DNA of 64,000 nt from Notamacropus eugenii (lineage: Eukaryota > Chordata > Mammalia > Diprotodontia > Macropodidae): the NCBI RefSeq assembly GCF_028372415.1, contig NC_092878.1, positions 27,386,903-27,450,902 of the forward strand, in the 5' to 3' direction. Within the stretch, counting starts at the first letter, position 1, and every line of letters begins with the position of its first letter. The notes under the pieces were generated by a model. The model searched no databases. It was given only the letters and a program-made list of their open reading frames with translations, and was not told the origin of the DNA. The position numbers and the translations under genes were made by a program. Below, piece by piece: positions 1-11,100 of this stretch.

Positions 1-300
1 GAATGATTTAGGAAGCAAAACTGGGGAAGGAATGGTCAGGCAGATTGGGAGAAAACCAGGAGAAAGTGATATCATGGAGGCCAAGGCCAGAGAGAGTAGC
101 AGAGAGGACGTGGTCAGTAGTGTGGCCGCAGCTCCTGAGAAATCCAGTAGAATAAGGACTGAAAAGCACACAGCAGATTCATCAGTTAAGAGGTCCTTGG
201 TAAACTGACTAGATTGCAAGGGGGTGAGAGGTGAATGAGGGATAAAGAAGTAAAAACAGTGAATATAGATGGCTGTTTTTAGGAGTTTGGCTAAAAAAGG
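1..300 (-). mobile_element. LINE-2 fragment, antisense
   Basis: Purine-rich sequence including TTAGGAGTTTGGCTAAAAAA matches the reverse of the L2 reverse-transcriptase region. It is truncated by the window edge. Confidence 0.65.
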
Positions 301-304
301 AAAG

Positions 305-450
305 AATGAATGAATGGACTTTTATTAAGTGCGTACTATATGCCAAGTACTACTAGGTGCTAGAGATATAAATACAAAATTAGGAGTCCCTGCCTTTAAG
401 AAGCTTACATTTGATTGTGCAAAACAACAGGTACACATTGAAATATGCAA

Positions 451-517
<67 letters not shown>

Positions 518-870
518 AGATAATTAAGGAGGAAGCATCAGCAACTAGGGGTCAGGAAAGGCTTCATTGAGGAGATGGAAATTAAGGGAGTTAAAAACTC
601 TTAAGATGCAGAAGTGAGGAAGGAATGCATTCCTGGCATAGAAACAGCCAAAGCAAAGTCACAGAGATGTCACCTGTGAGGAGCTGCAGAAATGTCTACA
701 TTTCATTAGACCAAAGATTTGATAAATGAGAGTGACCTATAATGTAAGAGATGTAGATTCAGATCAGATTGTCAAGGGCTTTAATGACCACGCTGAGGAG
801 TTTCTGTGGCAGTTAAACGGAGCATGGATTTGCATGAGGAGATTTCAGGCAGGCAGACAGATTTTGAGAC
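305..870 (-). mobile_element. LINE-2 3' end, antisense
   Basis: It opens with the reverse of the L2 tail (TTATTAAGTGCGTACTATAT, GCCAAGTACTACTAGGTGCT) and continues through the antisense 3' ORF region with a GT microsatellite inside. Confidence 0.75.
455..514. repeat. (GT)30 microsatellite
   Basis: Thirty uninterrupted GT units lie inside an antisense L2 copy. The Cys-Val run in the overlapping reading frame is a product of this repeat. Confidence 0.98.
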
Positions 871-1240
871 CAGAATGCCTAGGAGAGCTGGTCAGGGATG
901 AGTATCATGGGAACTGTACACAGGTGTCTTCCTGGCTTGACAGTCTTGAGTCTAAATCTCCCCTGTTTTGAATAGCTTTAAGGGTCTGTGTCCTTGCCAG
1001 GTAAACTCTTCCTTAGGCTTGCTGAGTATTTAAAAAGCCTCTTAGACATAAATCACTATACAGCTTAATTTGATTGCTGCTGATCAGCTGACTCCTGTTG
1101 AAAAATATTCGTTGGAAATTTTTAGTTGCTGTTATTTATAAGCTAGGAAAATAGACCATCTGTCCTGGTGGTAAATGTTTACCTGCTAGATAGGGTAATC
1201 TCCTTAAGTTTCTTTTAGTCCTGCTTTTTTTTTATTGTAC

Positions 1241-1390
1241 TCTAGTGTCAGGCCACTGGATCCAGATGACTCAGGAGAAGAAAGTGAGGCTGGTGACCTT
1301 GCACAGCCTCCCTCACTCTAAGTCAACTGCAAGTCATGTCATCATCTTGATGCCATGGTCCTCTTCCAGAACGAAGGACAGACACAACCA
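1241..1390 (+). mobile_element. Marsupial tRNA-type SINE, 3' half
   Basis: It matches the 3' half of the full SINE at 43778: CACTGGATCCAGATGACTC, GTGAGGCTGGTGACCTTGCA and an RTE-like tail with ATGGTCCTCTTCCAGAACGA. The 5' tRNA-related half is missing. Confidence 0.8.
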
Positions 1391-1559
1391 TTGTCAGACT
1401 TATGTCAGAATCCTCCAGTAGCTTCAGCTTCCCCCCAATTTCCAAAACAAAGATGGAATGGTAATAAGGACTTCCATTTGTAAATATTAATAAAGATAAA
1501 TTAACCCACTCAGCTTTGAAATTTCTCCCTGGGGCTGAGTTTATTTGGCAAGTGAGTGT

Positions 1560-1905
1560 AAACTCATCTAACTGTGTTTATCCACAGGCCCCAGCAGTGC
1601 TTCACATCCATCCACCCTGAACCTCTTAAGACATCATCGTCCCACTTTAACTCCCTCCCTGCTTTCCACCTCTTGGTGTGGTAATAGTAATCAGATCAAT
1701 ACTACTGTGGCTACTGGAAAGGATGTGATAACCTTCCAGCTCCACTTACCAATATCCCGGTGACCACTGATGACAACTCATTTTCCTCACCCGCCCTCCC
1801 TATTAAATTGTCAGGTCCTTGAGGACGAGGACTGCGTCCTTGTGCAGCTGTCCCACGTAGTTGCTGTTTGAATGCTTTTTCATTCATTCAAACTCAAGTA
1901 CTGAT
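1560..1905 (+). mobile_element. Possible LINE-2 3' end, sense
   Basis: It includes GTCAGGTCCTTGAGGACGAG followed by a CATTCATTCAAA tail, which fits the L2 3' end. The upstream part is diverged. Confidence 0.45.
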
Positions 1906-2589
1906 AAATATTGTATAAAACTCCAAGAAAGGTTATTACGATTAATAAACTCTCAGCTATTTAAACATGGGGATGAAATATAAGTTAGAAGATCTTTGGC
2001 TTAGTTGAGTCAGAAAGCCTAGCATTTTGTTCCTTTCCCAGAAGTGTCTGTTACCTTTAGCTATCATTTTATCCTTCTGTGGTTTAGATGCCTTGTATGT
2101 AAAATGAAGATAACCCTTGGTCCCCTTATTTTGACAGGGTTTTGGGGTTGAATGAGATGACAGAATCATTTAATAAACTAGAAAATGTTCTGTACGTAGC
2201 AGATATTTAGTACATTTTTATGGAAATATTGCCATATTATACAAATGTAAGGTGAACATTACTGCTATTGTTAGGAACTATACAGAGGCTTAGTTTTCTT
2301 AGCCAAGTGTGACTATTAGAAGAAATAGGGTGAAGGGAATTTTACCTTTTTTATTGAGTATGAAATAATCTAATGCATTAGCTTCCCATGGAGGCAAATA
2401 GGTGAATAATTGACAAAAACATAGTGTCCAAGAAAACAATTTGGGTGTTTGGATTTGAGCTACAGATAAGAAAAATGTTGGCCATTTGGTGAGTAGATGG
2501 ATCTATATGCTTAGACACTTGCTTATCTGATCCAGAGCCTTAAACTAAAATGGGAGGGGAATGGAGACAACTACTAGACTAAAACCAAA
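1906..2589. other. Unannotated intron 2 sequence
   Basis: AT-rich sequence with no gene or clear repeat. A MIR-like antisense trace around 2080-2170 is too weak to call. Confidence 0.4.
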
Positions 2590-2823
2590 AAAATAATGTG
2601 CTTTTTGAAGAAGGAACAATAATGAAAGGTTGTAGTAATTCACAGATGGTAATAATGGGAAAGAAAGACAAATTATTTTCATATCCACAGACCAATGTAG
2701 TAATGCAAATTGTGGGAACAAGTTCAGATAGAGATCTTAAAGCAAAGAGATAAATTTTACTTCCTAGACTTCACTAAGATGCAGTGGGATTCAACTCATA
2801 ACTAGGTATGGGCAAAAAAAAAA

Positions 2824-2905
2824 GCCATACTTTGCAGAAAGGGAATACTTCAAAAAGACTGGAATAGCTATACATGTTGCTCATAAATGAACTCATATTT
2901 TTAAA
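2824..2905 (+). repeat. 82-bp direct repeat, copy A
   Basis: It starts GCCATACTTTGCAGAAAGGG and ends ACTCATATTTTTAAA. It matches copy B at 3823 at 77 of 82 positions without gaps. Confidence 0.9.
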
Positions 2906-3671
2906 TATAATAGAAGTCAGCAATGAGATATTACATAGCAAAAAGAATTACTTCTCTATGAAAATTCAGATACCTGGGGGAGGAAGTGTGGTAGCTATTA
3001 TATAGGTGAAAGAAAGAGCCAAAGAGTTCTTAAGAAAGAAGAGCCAAAAGTGATTTCAGAATTAGAATCAACTATAGGGACCCGGCTAAAAAAAGGAATT
3101 GGATTCTGAATTCTTCCTACAGATTGCAAAACTGACACAAAGTCAATATAGTTAGCATTAGTATTTATATAACAAAAACCATGTAGCTACTAAATTCTTG
3201 ATTTGCTTTACCTTTTATTTTATCTTTCAGAAGGTAGAAACAATAAGAATTGGTATCACAGATCTGATTTTGACCAATAAGGAAGAACTGGTAGGAGAAA
3301 CAAAAATTAAGAGACTTAGTTAGAATGCTGGTTTAGAGTTTATAATCAGTGAGGAGATTGCCCAACATAGGATACATGGTATATGGTATTCATCGGATTT
3401 TAGGAGAGTAGATTTTGAGAATTCAGAGAAAGGTAGATAAGATTTAATTTGAGACTGTAAAAAAGAGACTCGCTTGAAAGGGATAGGAGACAAAATTGTG
3501 CATAAGTCCTTTGAATGGGAAAGGGGGTGGGGGTGGAGATACAGATACTCTAGATACTCTGTGATATTATTGGTATAGCAAACCAGCAATGCATGGTGGC
3601 TGCCTCTAGCACTAAGAGCCTATGACTAGCCCCAGATATGTCAGAAGTCGAACTTGAACCAAGGTTTAAAG

Positions 3672-3795
3672 CAGGGATAGGCAAACTATAACCTGCCTGA
3701 CACATACTTTTTTTTGTGCAGCCAGCAAGCTAAGAATCATTTTTACATCTTTAAATAAGATTTTATTGCATTTAAAAATGTAAAACCCATTGTTA
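3672..3795 (+). mobile_element. hAT-type non-autonomous DNA transposon fragment
   Basis: CAGGGATAGGCAAACTATAA, then TTTTGTGCAGCCAGCAAGCT and AAGAATCATTTTTACAT, resembles the CAGGGGTCGGCAAACTA terminus of mammalian hAT-Charlie elements. Only one end is clear. Confidence 0.55.
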
Positions 3796-3822
3796 CCTGA
3801 GGAGGGAGGACGTGGCCCTCCT

Positions 3823-3904
3823 GCCATACTTTGCAGAAAGGGAATACTTTAAAAAGACTGGTATAGCTACACATGTTGCTCATGAATTAACTCATATTTT
3901 TAAA
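3823..3904 (+). repeat. 82-bp direct repeat, copy B
   Basis: This is the partner of copy A, 999 bp downstream in the same orientation. The flanks of the two copies differ on both sides. Confidence 0.9.
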
Positions 3905-4571
3905 GCAGACACAGAAAAGATGGTAAGTGGAACAGATAAATGAAGGTGAGTGAAAAAGCATAGCATATTCTTTGGAAAAGAGCATCAGCAACATTAGAGC
4001 CTAGATCAGATTGAAGTACAAAAAGTACCTTTTTCAAAGCTCTTTTGGAATCAAGAGGAGGAGCATGAACAAAGTCAGACTGGGGAGCAGGATAGAATGG
4101 CATCTGCCCTTTTCTTCGTCAAGGAGAATGAGCTTCAGAATGGGGAGGGTAGAATAAACATGGTTAACAAGTAACTGAAATCCAAGGTGAGTGAAATAAG
4201 AGAGCACGTACTTGCATTCTGTTACACTTGCAATGCTGATGAGTCATAATACTGAAAACACAGTGTTCTTTAAGGAATCAAAGAAAATTGGGGAGTTGCC
4301 ATGGGACTGGAGACGTACAAGCATAGCTCTATTTTTCCAGAAGGGGAAAAAGATAAACTACAGACCAACGAAATGAATGTTAGTTTCTGGAAAAATTTTG
4401 GAACAGATTGTTAAAAGGATAACTTGTGAACACTTTGGCCAAGTCACTACTTTGAATCCCTGTCTCAACTCCAGGTGTGTTAGACTACATGGTCTTTGAA
4501 GTTCCTACGAACTTGAAGTTTCTGATCCTGAGATCTCAGAATACTGAAACAATAGGTGATTTGTCATAATA

Positions 4572-4800
4572 ATGGCTGGCATTTATGTAGCACTTTAAAA
4601 TTTGCAAAGTGAGTTACAAATAGTATCTCATTTGGTCTCTCCAACAACCCTGGAAGACAGATGCTATTATTAATTTCATTTTGCAGATGAAGAAACTAAG
4701 ACAGAAAAGGGTTAAGTAATTTGCCTAGAATCACAGCTATGCAACTGAACAGAGATCTTCCTGACTCCTGACGCTGCATGCTATCAAATGGACCACCAAC
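4572..4800 (-). mobile_element. MIR-like SINE, antisense
   Basis: AGCACTTTAAAATTTGCAAA, CATTTTGCAGATGAAGAAAC and TTGCCTAGAATCACAGCTA are the reverse of a CORE-SINE. Confidence 0.8.
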
Positions 4801-5164
4801 TGCATCTACCAAAATGAAATCTAGGTTTAAAAAAAAAATCAACTCTACAGCTATAGAATTAAGAAGACCAACTAAAAGACAGTTTGGATGAAACAGACCT
4901 GAGAGTTTTATTGAATTTCAAACTTAATAAAAATCTCCAGTTTGGTGCCACAGTTGAATCCCTACCCCATAGGATGTGGGACTTATGTGCACCGGTGGTC
5001 CAGGGCAGTTATAAGTCCAGAGAGAAAGAACTTTCTTTTGTTTCTTTTTGTTTATTTTTTTTTAAGAGAAATAAAACTGTTAGCTGGAGTAAGTAAACAA
5101 GTTGTAGAGTTTGGTGAAGCCAGAATCCATAGAACCCAAGAGGCTCAGCATGAAATCGTTGATA

Positions 5165-5960
5165 GTCAATAAACATTTGTTAACTTTCTACTGTGTCAGC
5201 CACTGGAACACAAGAAAAACAAAGTGTCTGCCTTCAAGGAGCTTGTAATTGAATGAGGGTAAGGGGAGAGAGAAATAACACACAAAAGGAAAGTGGGAGA
5301 AGGGTGTGCCAGAAGGTACCCAGAGCAGGGACATAATGTTGATGTTTTGTGGTATCGAAACCAAGCAGAGCAGCAGGCAAAATGGAAAGTTCTGAGCCCT
5401 CTCATGGGAAGGTTTTGGGAGCAGAGGCCATGGAGAAGGTGCTGAGCATCTACACCAGGTCAGGCTCCATGCTGATAAGCTTCTTTTGGAGAAGGAAGGA
5501 AGCCAGATATCTGCTAGTGTAAAATGAAGACACAATGAAAGAGCTTATAGAAACTGTACTGCAAAACTGTGTCAGTAGAGTGTGTACAGAATTGGAGCAC
5601 TCTGTGCCCTCAGAGAGCTTCCATCCTGAAGAGCAAAACAATAGGGACACATCAAAGTAGAATACGGATAGATACGTCCATAATCTGGATAGATAGAGTA
5701 ATTGGGGAGGAAGCACTAGCAGCTGAAGTTCAGGAAAGGTTTCTTACAGGAGATACAATCAGTATTGAAGGAAGCTAGAAGTTCTAAGACACAGAGGAGA
5801 GGAGAAAGTGTGTTCCTGGCATGGACATAGCCAGAACAAGGAGGCCAGTTTGATTAGAACATAGAGTTGGTAAATGGGAGTCATAATAAATCTGGAAATG
5901 TAGCCTGAAATCAGATTGTAAAGGGCTTTAAATACCACAGGAGTTTCTGGGTAAGGAAAA
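5165..5960 (-). mobile_element. LINE-2 3' region, antisense
   Basis: It runs from CAATAAACATTTGTTAACTT through CTTCAAGGAGCTTGTAATTG to TTGTAAAGGGCTTTAAATAC, in the order of a reversed L2 3' end. A second, overlapping tail-like start near 5590 suggests two copies or an internal duplication. Confidence 0.75.
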
Positions 5961-6094
5961 GTTGGTGGTGACAAGATGAAAGTGTCTCTTGCTTAGTGTC
6001 TCTGCAGGAGACAGGTTGCTTCTATATTGACATCCCCCACCTTCCATTGCTCTCTTCTCTTGGAGTAAGTGTGGCTCCAGACAGAAGGAGCCAA

Positions 6095-6200
6095 AAAACT
6101 CCAGTGCTCAGAGCAAGGGAAGTGATAATTATGCTCTGCTCTGTCCTGGTCAGACCACATCTGGAGTATCACGTCCAGTTCCGAATGCTACATTATTTTC
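6095..6200 (+). mobile_element. L3/CR1 fragment, sense
   Basis: CTGCTCTGTCCTGGTCAGAC followed by CACATCTGGAGTATCACGTC is the conserved CR1/L3 RT segment. Confidence 0.8.
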
Positions 6201-6217
6201 TGTCCTTTAGAAAACAA

Positions 6218-6455
6218 TAAAAACAACCAACATGTATGTAGGTCTTTAAGGTTACAAAGCACTGCTTGCATCATCTCATTTTAGTTTCACACTGACTTGG
6301 AGGTTGACAGCTATTGTTTCCCCATTTTTTAGATGGAGATACTAAAGTTTCAAAAGAGGTTATGTGGCTTGCCCAAAGTCACGAAACAAGTGTCAAGGCA
6401 GAACTCGGATCTGAGATTTCCTCATGCCAGGCCCAGCATTATTCATCATGGAATG
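6218..6455 (-). mobile_element. MIR-like SINE, antisense
   Basis: TTACAAAGCACTGCTTGCAT, GCTTGCCCAAAGTCACGAAA and GGCAGAACTCGGATCTGAGA give the reversed SINE order. Confidence 0.8.
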
Positions 6456-6559
6456 CTGCTTTTTTTGTTTTGAAATCAAATATTTCTCAACAAAATCCCT
6501 CTGCAAAAATATATTCTCCCCCAAGCTATTATGTTATCCATTGATTTTTCACAGAAAGG

Positions 6560-7050
6560 ATTGATGCCTCCTCTATTTGGCTGTTCGATATTAACATTGA
6601 ATTGTATTTGACTGGAGTTTTGTGGCTTCTTCATGTTGACTTTCCATTACATTAATAGATCATAATTTGTTCATCCATTTCCCCAACCTTTTACTACCCT
6701 CCCCCTTTTTTTAAACTGATGAAGAAACAAGACCCACGAAAATGTTTTCTCATATGGGTTGTAAGTAGCAGAGATTAGATATAAACCCAGGTCTTCTGAC
6801 TCCAAGTCCAGCACTCTGGAAACTGTACCATGTTGAAGGGCACATTTTGTTCCTAGATTTTCACAAGTAATGCCACTCAATATTTTTGGTTTATATTATA
6901 GGTCTTTTGTTAATGTCAGTGACCTCCTTGGGGTATAATACCAATGGTGAAATCTCTAGGTCAGGGAGTAGGAACAGTTTTGCAACTTTTCCTTCGTGAT
7001 TCCAAATTGTTTCCTAAAATGGTTGAATCATTTTGCGGCTATACAAGCAG
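6560..7050 (-). mobile_element. L1 3' region, antisense, split by a SINE
   Basis: TTGTTCATCCATTTCCCCAA and TTCCAAATTGTTTCCTAAAA are the reverse of the L1 ORF2 C-terminal region. A MIR-like piece at about 6715-6840 interrupts it. Confidence 0.65.
6715..6840 (-). mobile_element. MIR-like SINE, antisense, inside L1
   Basis: It holds AAACTGATGAAGAAACAAGA and ATAAACCCAGGTCTTCTGAC, the reversed central part of a MIR-like SINE. Confidence 0.65.
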
Positions 7051-7254
7051 AAAATTGTCATTCTTGACTTTCCATAACTCTTCTATGTGCTGCCACTTTT
7101 GCGTTCTCTTAGTTTTCTAATGTGTTGAGTTATCTTGTGTGAATATGATTACATTTATTCTCTTTGGTCCTTTTAAAGCAGAAGTAAGACTAGTGAGTGG
7201 AAGTAGAGCAAGATAGATTTTTTTGGCCCTAGTTAAGGAAAACCTTTTATCAAC

Positions 7255-7600
7255 TAAAGACAGTCCAGCAAACATTAATCAAGCCTACTATGTGCCAGGA
7301 TATAAAGAAAGTCAAAAGGCAAAAGATGTCCCTCCTCTCAAGGAGATGAATAAAGGTGGAGATAGTGACAGAGGGCATCTGGTAAATTTGAGTTGAGAGT
7401 GGAGAATTGGGAGCATCAGATGGTTTTGGTTCTTTCAGTGAAATATGAGGCAAGATTCTCAGGTGAGAAGATGGAAGGAAAGAAATCTGTGGGAAGCTTG
7501 AGATGGAATGAAAAGGTTTAGAAAAGCCCCTATGGTGAGTGGAATAGAGGGAGAGGTAGTATGAAACTAAAGAACTGTCCAAGAAGGTAGCAAGTTTCCT
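7255..7600 (-). mobile_element. LINE-2 3' end, antisense
   Basis: It contains AATCAAGCCTACTATGTGCC and CCTCCTCTCAAGGAGATGAA, the reversed L2 tail, followed by a purine-rich antisense body. Confidence 0.65.
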
Positions 7601-8600
7601 GGAGAGGTGATGAGTTTCCATCATTCTGATTGATCACTTGTTGAAGATGTCATCCTGGAAGGAATTTGTGCTTTAGGAACAAGTTGTACTAGAAAACCTC
7701 TGAAATTCCTTTAAATTGTAAGACTTTATAGAGTTTATGGGAAAGGCTGTCCCTTGTCTTATCAATTCACACTCTTGTAAATGAAACCTCACCGCAAGAA
7801 AAAGAACTCTCAAGATAGAGACAACTTGCACAGAGTAGAGTTCACATCCATAGTAGCTATATGTCTGATACTCTTCCTTCTCACAGAGGATTTCTTTACT
7901 AAAGAGAATACTGTTGGGTTTAGTTAAGTCTTAAATTTCACTACTTTAAGTCATGATGGTTTGTGGCTTTCAAACAAATCCATGAAAAACATAAAACTGA
8001 TGGGGCTGCAGAGCTATCAGATCCCTTTAGAGAAACTGACCTTGTGCTGAGGCACAGGAATCATTAAACCAAATAACATACTGTACTTAGGCTCCTCAGT
8101 CTAATACCTCCTGCTGCATTGGCTATTTGACCTCCATGCTAATGGTACCATTGAAAAGTGTCCAAGTACAAGGTTCAGGTCCTCATTCACATATGAACTA
8201 AGGATGAACTGAAGAGAAAATCCAAAGCTAGGACCCTTTTTTATACTGAATTCAAAGGAAATTGCTCATCATCCACATGATACTAGACTTGGTATTTAAA
8301 TTGTGCCTTTTCTCAGTTGAATTTACTTAAGACTGGTTAGAGATTAAACTGAAGTTTATGACCCTTGCAATTCAAATTAGCCTTACTCCACCTCCAGGAA
8401 ACAGTGCTCATCTGTTTTCTAAGCTTTCTGCTGTCAAACAACCATTTTGGAGATAGTGAGGCCTCCATATTAGAGGTTTTATAAATTACATGCAAAGTTC
8501 CTAATAAGTACTTCCTAAATTAACTACATCAGGAGTCTTGTCCTTTTTTAAAACTATTACAAAAACCAACTCATGACTAATTTCCTAGAATCAAAACTTA
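7601..8600. other. Unannotated intron 2 sequence
   Basis: About 1 kb in which I recognise no gene, RNA or repeat on either strand. Confidence 0.4.
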
Positions 8601-8604
8601 GAAA

Positions 8605-8745
8605 TGTCATAATAATGCCATCAGAGAGCCAGAGCTAGATCAGAGTCTAACCTCTTCATTTTACAGAAAAGTAATTGAGGTCCAGAAGGATAAAGTCAGC
8701 AGCCTAAAGTTACACAAGTAGTTGGATTCCAGAGGGCAATGAGAA
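8605..8745 (-). mobile_element. MIR-like SINE, antisense
   Basis: CTTCATTTTACAGAAAAGTA followed by AAGTTACACAAGTAGTTGGA is the reversed SINE. Confidence 0.65.
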
Positions 8746-9110
8746 TTCCATACATGCATCAAACCTAAGCTTCCCTGCTATCTCCTCGCCCCTCACCTGC
8801 TCATCCTTATTACACTATTTCTGTCAATAGCATTACCATTGATTCATCCATGCTTTGATTTGTATAGTACTGTTTTACTCACATCATTAGTTGAGGAATC
8901 TCTTTCATGTTCCTTCCCATCTCTCAGTTACTGCTGATTCCATTTTAGTAGGGGTTTCATGAAGCTGTTGATGGAAGAGAGGTTATATTTGTTTTGTTTG
9001 CCTCCAGAGGGCAGAACTAGGAACTGTGGTTGAAATTTGCAGTGATGGACTCACTTCCAAACTAAGAAAAACTTCTTTATAATTAGTACTGTCCAAAAGC
9101 AGAATGGGCT

Positions 9111-9318
9111 TTCATCTTAATTCTTCTATGCAACGTGACTACAGTCAAAATGTATTTGATAGGAATGTATGTGTAGAATCTATATAAAATTGTATGCCAT
9201 CTCAGGGAGGGAGGGAGGGGGGAAGAAGGGGAAGGGACGGGAAAACAACCTAAGATATATGGAAGTGATTGTAGAACACTGAAAACAAAATAATTTAATA
9301 AAAAAAACAAAACATAGT
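9111..9318 (+). mobile_element. 5'-truncated L1 3' end, sense
   Basis: An L1 3'UTR (AAGATATATGGAAGTGATTG, GAAAACAAAATAATTTAATA and an A-rich end) is flanked by a perfect 10-bp duplication, AGAATGGGCT, at 9101-9110 and 9319-9328. It contains a G-run cluster at 9205-9241. Confidence 0.85.
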
Positions 9319-9389
9319 AGAATGGGCTACCTCTGAAGGCAGGGAGTGAGCTCCCTAGCACCTAGGTCTCCATGTTGTAGAGGGAATTT

Positions 9390-9942
9390 ATTTTTTTATT
9401 ATTATTTTTAAGATTAATTTATTTGTTTTCAGTTTTCTACAGTCACTTCCATAAGTCTTTGATTCTTCTCCCCCTCCCTCCCCCTTCCCTCCCTGGGACA
9501 GCATGTAATCTTATATGAGTTCTACACATACATTCTTATTAACCACATTTTCACATTAGTTGTATTGTATAGCAGAATTAAAATGAATGGGAGAAACCAT
9601 GAGAAAAAACAAAACACAGCACAAGAGAAAATATTCTACTTCATTCTGCATTCAGATTCCATAGTTATTTCTCTGGATGTGGAAGGTATTTTGCCTCAAG
9701 AGTCCTTTGGGAATGTTTTAGGTCCTTGCATTGCTTTGAAGGGCTAGGTCTACCAGAAACAGTCCTTGAACACTGGCTGTTGCTGTGTACAATGTTCTCC
9801 TGGTTCTGATCATTTTCACTCATTATCAGTTCATGTAAGTCCTTCCAGGCCTCTCTGAAGTCCTCCTGTTCATCATTTCTTATAGGGCAATAGTATTCCA
9901 CAATTTGTTCAGCCATTCCCCAATGGATGGGCATCCCCATAA
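9390..9942 (-). mobile_element. 5'-truncated L1 3' end, antisense
   Basis: It starts with a T-rich tract and the reversed L1 3'UTR (GTCACTTCCATAAGTCTTTG, CACATTTTCACATTAGTTG). It continues into the reversed C-terminus of ORF2 (CATTCCCCAATGGATGGGCA). Near-matching flanks AGAGGGAATTT and AGAGAATTT mark the probable target-site duplication. Confidence 0.85.
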
Positions 9943-10544
9943 AGAGAATTTCTTGCCCACCTGGGCAAGTGTTGGACTAGATGACTGTGTGAATGGTAGT
10001 CTTTATCACCTTTATCTTTCTGACTTTGAGGTTCTGTGGTTCTCCATGTCTGCTACACAAAATGGTGTGGAGATAAGTTTGATTTAATCAAGTATTAATT
10101 AAAATTTAAGCTTAAAGATAAATTGGTTAAAGATTCACTTTTATGTGAAATAGAAGTATTTTGTGTGGATGTGATGTGAAGATGGTCTTTCCTCATTGGC
10201 AGCATTTGGTCTTTTCATTGAATATTTTGTATTTAAGGATTTTTATCTAATAAAGAACTCAAAATTCTTTGACATATTTTGTCTTCAGAACATCCCTAAG
10301 AAAGCAGTTATTGCCTAGTTTTGCAGACAAAAACATGGAGATTCAGAAGGACAAAATGTTTTTTAGTGAAAAGGTTATTTCACTTTTTCACTCAGTATGA
10401 ATTGTTTGATTCTACCTGATGTTTTCTTAATTCTTAATTTACACATAAAAATGACTTTATAATCTCAAAATTTGACACTGAATGGAAAGTATGCATAATT
10501 TTCTTTTGACCTTACCCTCAGGTCTCAACAGTTTGCTTACATTT

Positions 10545-11100
10545 AACCAATATGTATTAAATACCTATTATGGTCAGGACATGGCATTACTCAAGGCTCT
10601 GGAGGAGCTACACAGATTAAATAAGGTACCTACCTGCCCTCGTGGAGTTTATAATTTAGATGGGAGAATGCAACACATCAATTATAATATAAAATAGAAT
10701 AAGATAAGTGCTTTGCTTAGGTGCATAAACCAAGTGCTATGTTCAGTCTAGGCTGGGGGAAGGGTGATGTACTAATGTCAGGAAAGGCATCATTCTTGAT
10801 GGAGGGGGCATTTGCATTGGGTTTTTTAGAAGAATTTCAACAAGCATAGATAGGGAGTGGGGAATAGGAGAGGTGAATTTCCAAGTGCAGAGAGTAGCAA
10901 AGACCTAGTTTGGCTGGAGCATAAGATTGTGATGAGGGGTCCTGTAAAATAAGGTTGAATAGAAAGAGTGATATGAAATGCTTGGGAGGAGGGGGAAAGG
11001 GCTGAATGCCAAGCTAAGGAATTGGGTCTTTTTTTTTTTAGGAGGCTGTAGGGAACTGTTGAGCCAAGGTAGTGATAAAATCAGATATGTACACAAAGAT
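10545..11100 (-). mobile_element. LINE-2 3' region, antisense
   Basis: ATTAAATACCTATTATGGTC (tail), CTGCCCTCGTGGAGTTTATA and GATAAAATCAGATATG follow the reversed L2 order, with moderate divergence. Confidence 0.7.

Larger units (their letters stand above)
2590..4535 (+). mobile_element. L3/CR1 LINE, long sense remnant
   Basis: Several blocks fit a CR1-group LINE read forward: GATTTTGACCAATAAGGAAG (endonuclease end), CTACAGACCAACGAAATGAA with TTTTGGAACAGATTGTTAAA (RT start), and a tail with GTTAGACTACATGGTCTTTG. The order is collinear, but the middle of the ORF is missing. A hAT-like piece lies at 3672-3795, and an 82-bp direct repeat occurs at 2824 and 3823. Confidence 0.7.
8930..10060 (+). 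mobile_element. L3/CR1 LINE 3' end split by two L1 insertions
   Basis: Three collinear pieces match one L3/CR1 3' end. These are 8930-9110 (CCAGAGGGCAGAACTAGGAA, CTGTCCAAAAGCAGAATGGG), 9319-9389 (GTAGAATGGGCTACCTCTGA, GGGAGTGAGCTCCCTAG) and 9952-10060 (GTGTTGGACTAGATGACTGT). The gaps are filled by L1 tails in opposite orientations. Confidence 0.85.

Noticed and set aside
329-523. Open frame with a long Cys-Val run
   Set aside because: It is produced by the (GT)30 microsatellite inside an antisense L2.
5450-5778. Several overlapping open frames on both strands
   Set aside because: They fall in an antisense LINE-2 copy and show no host protein similarity.
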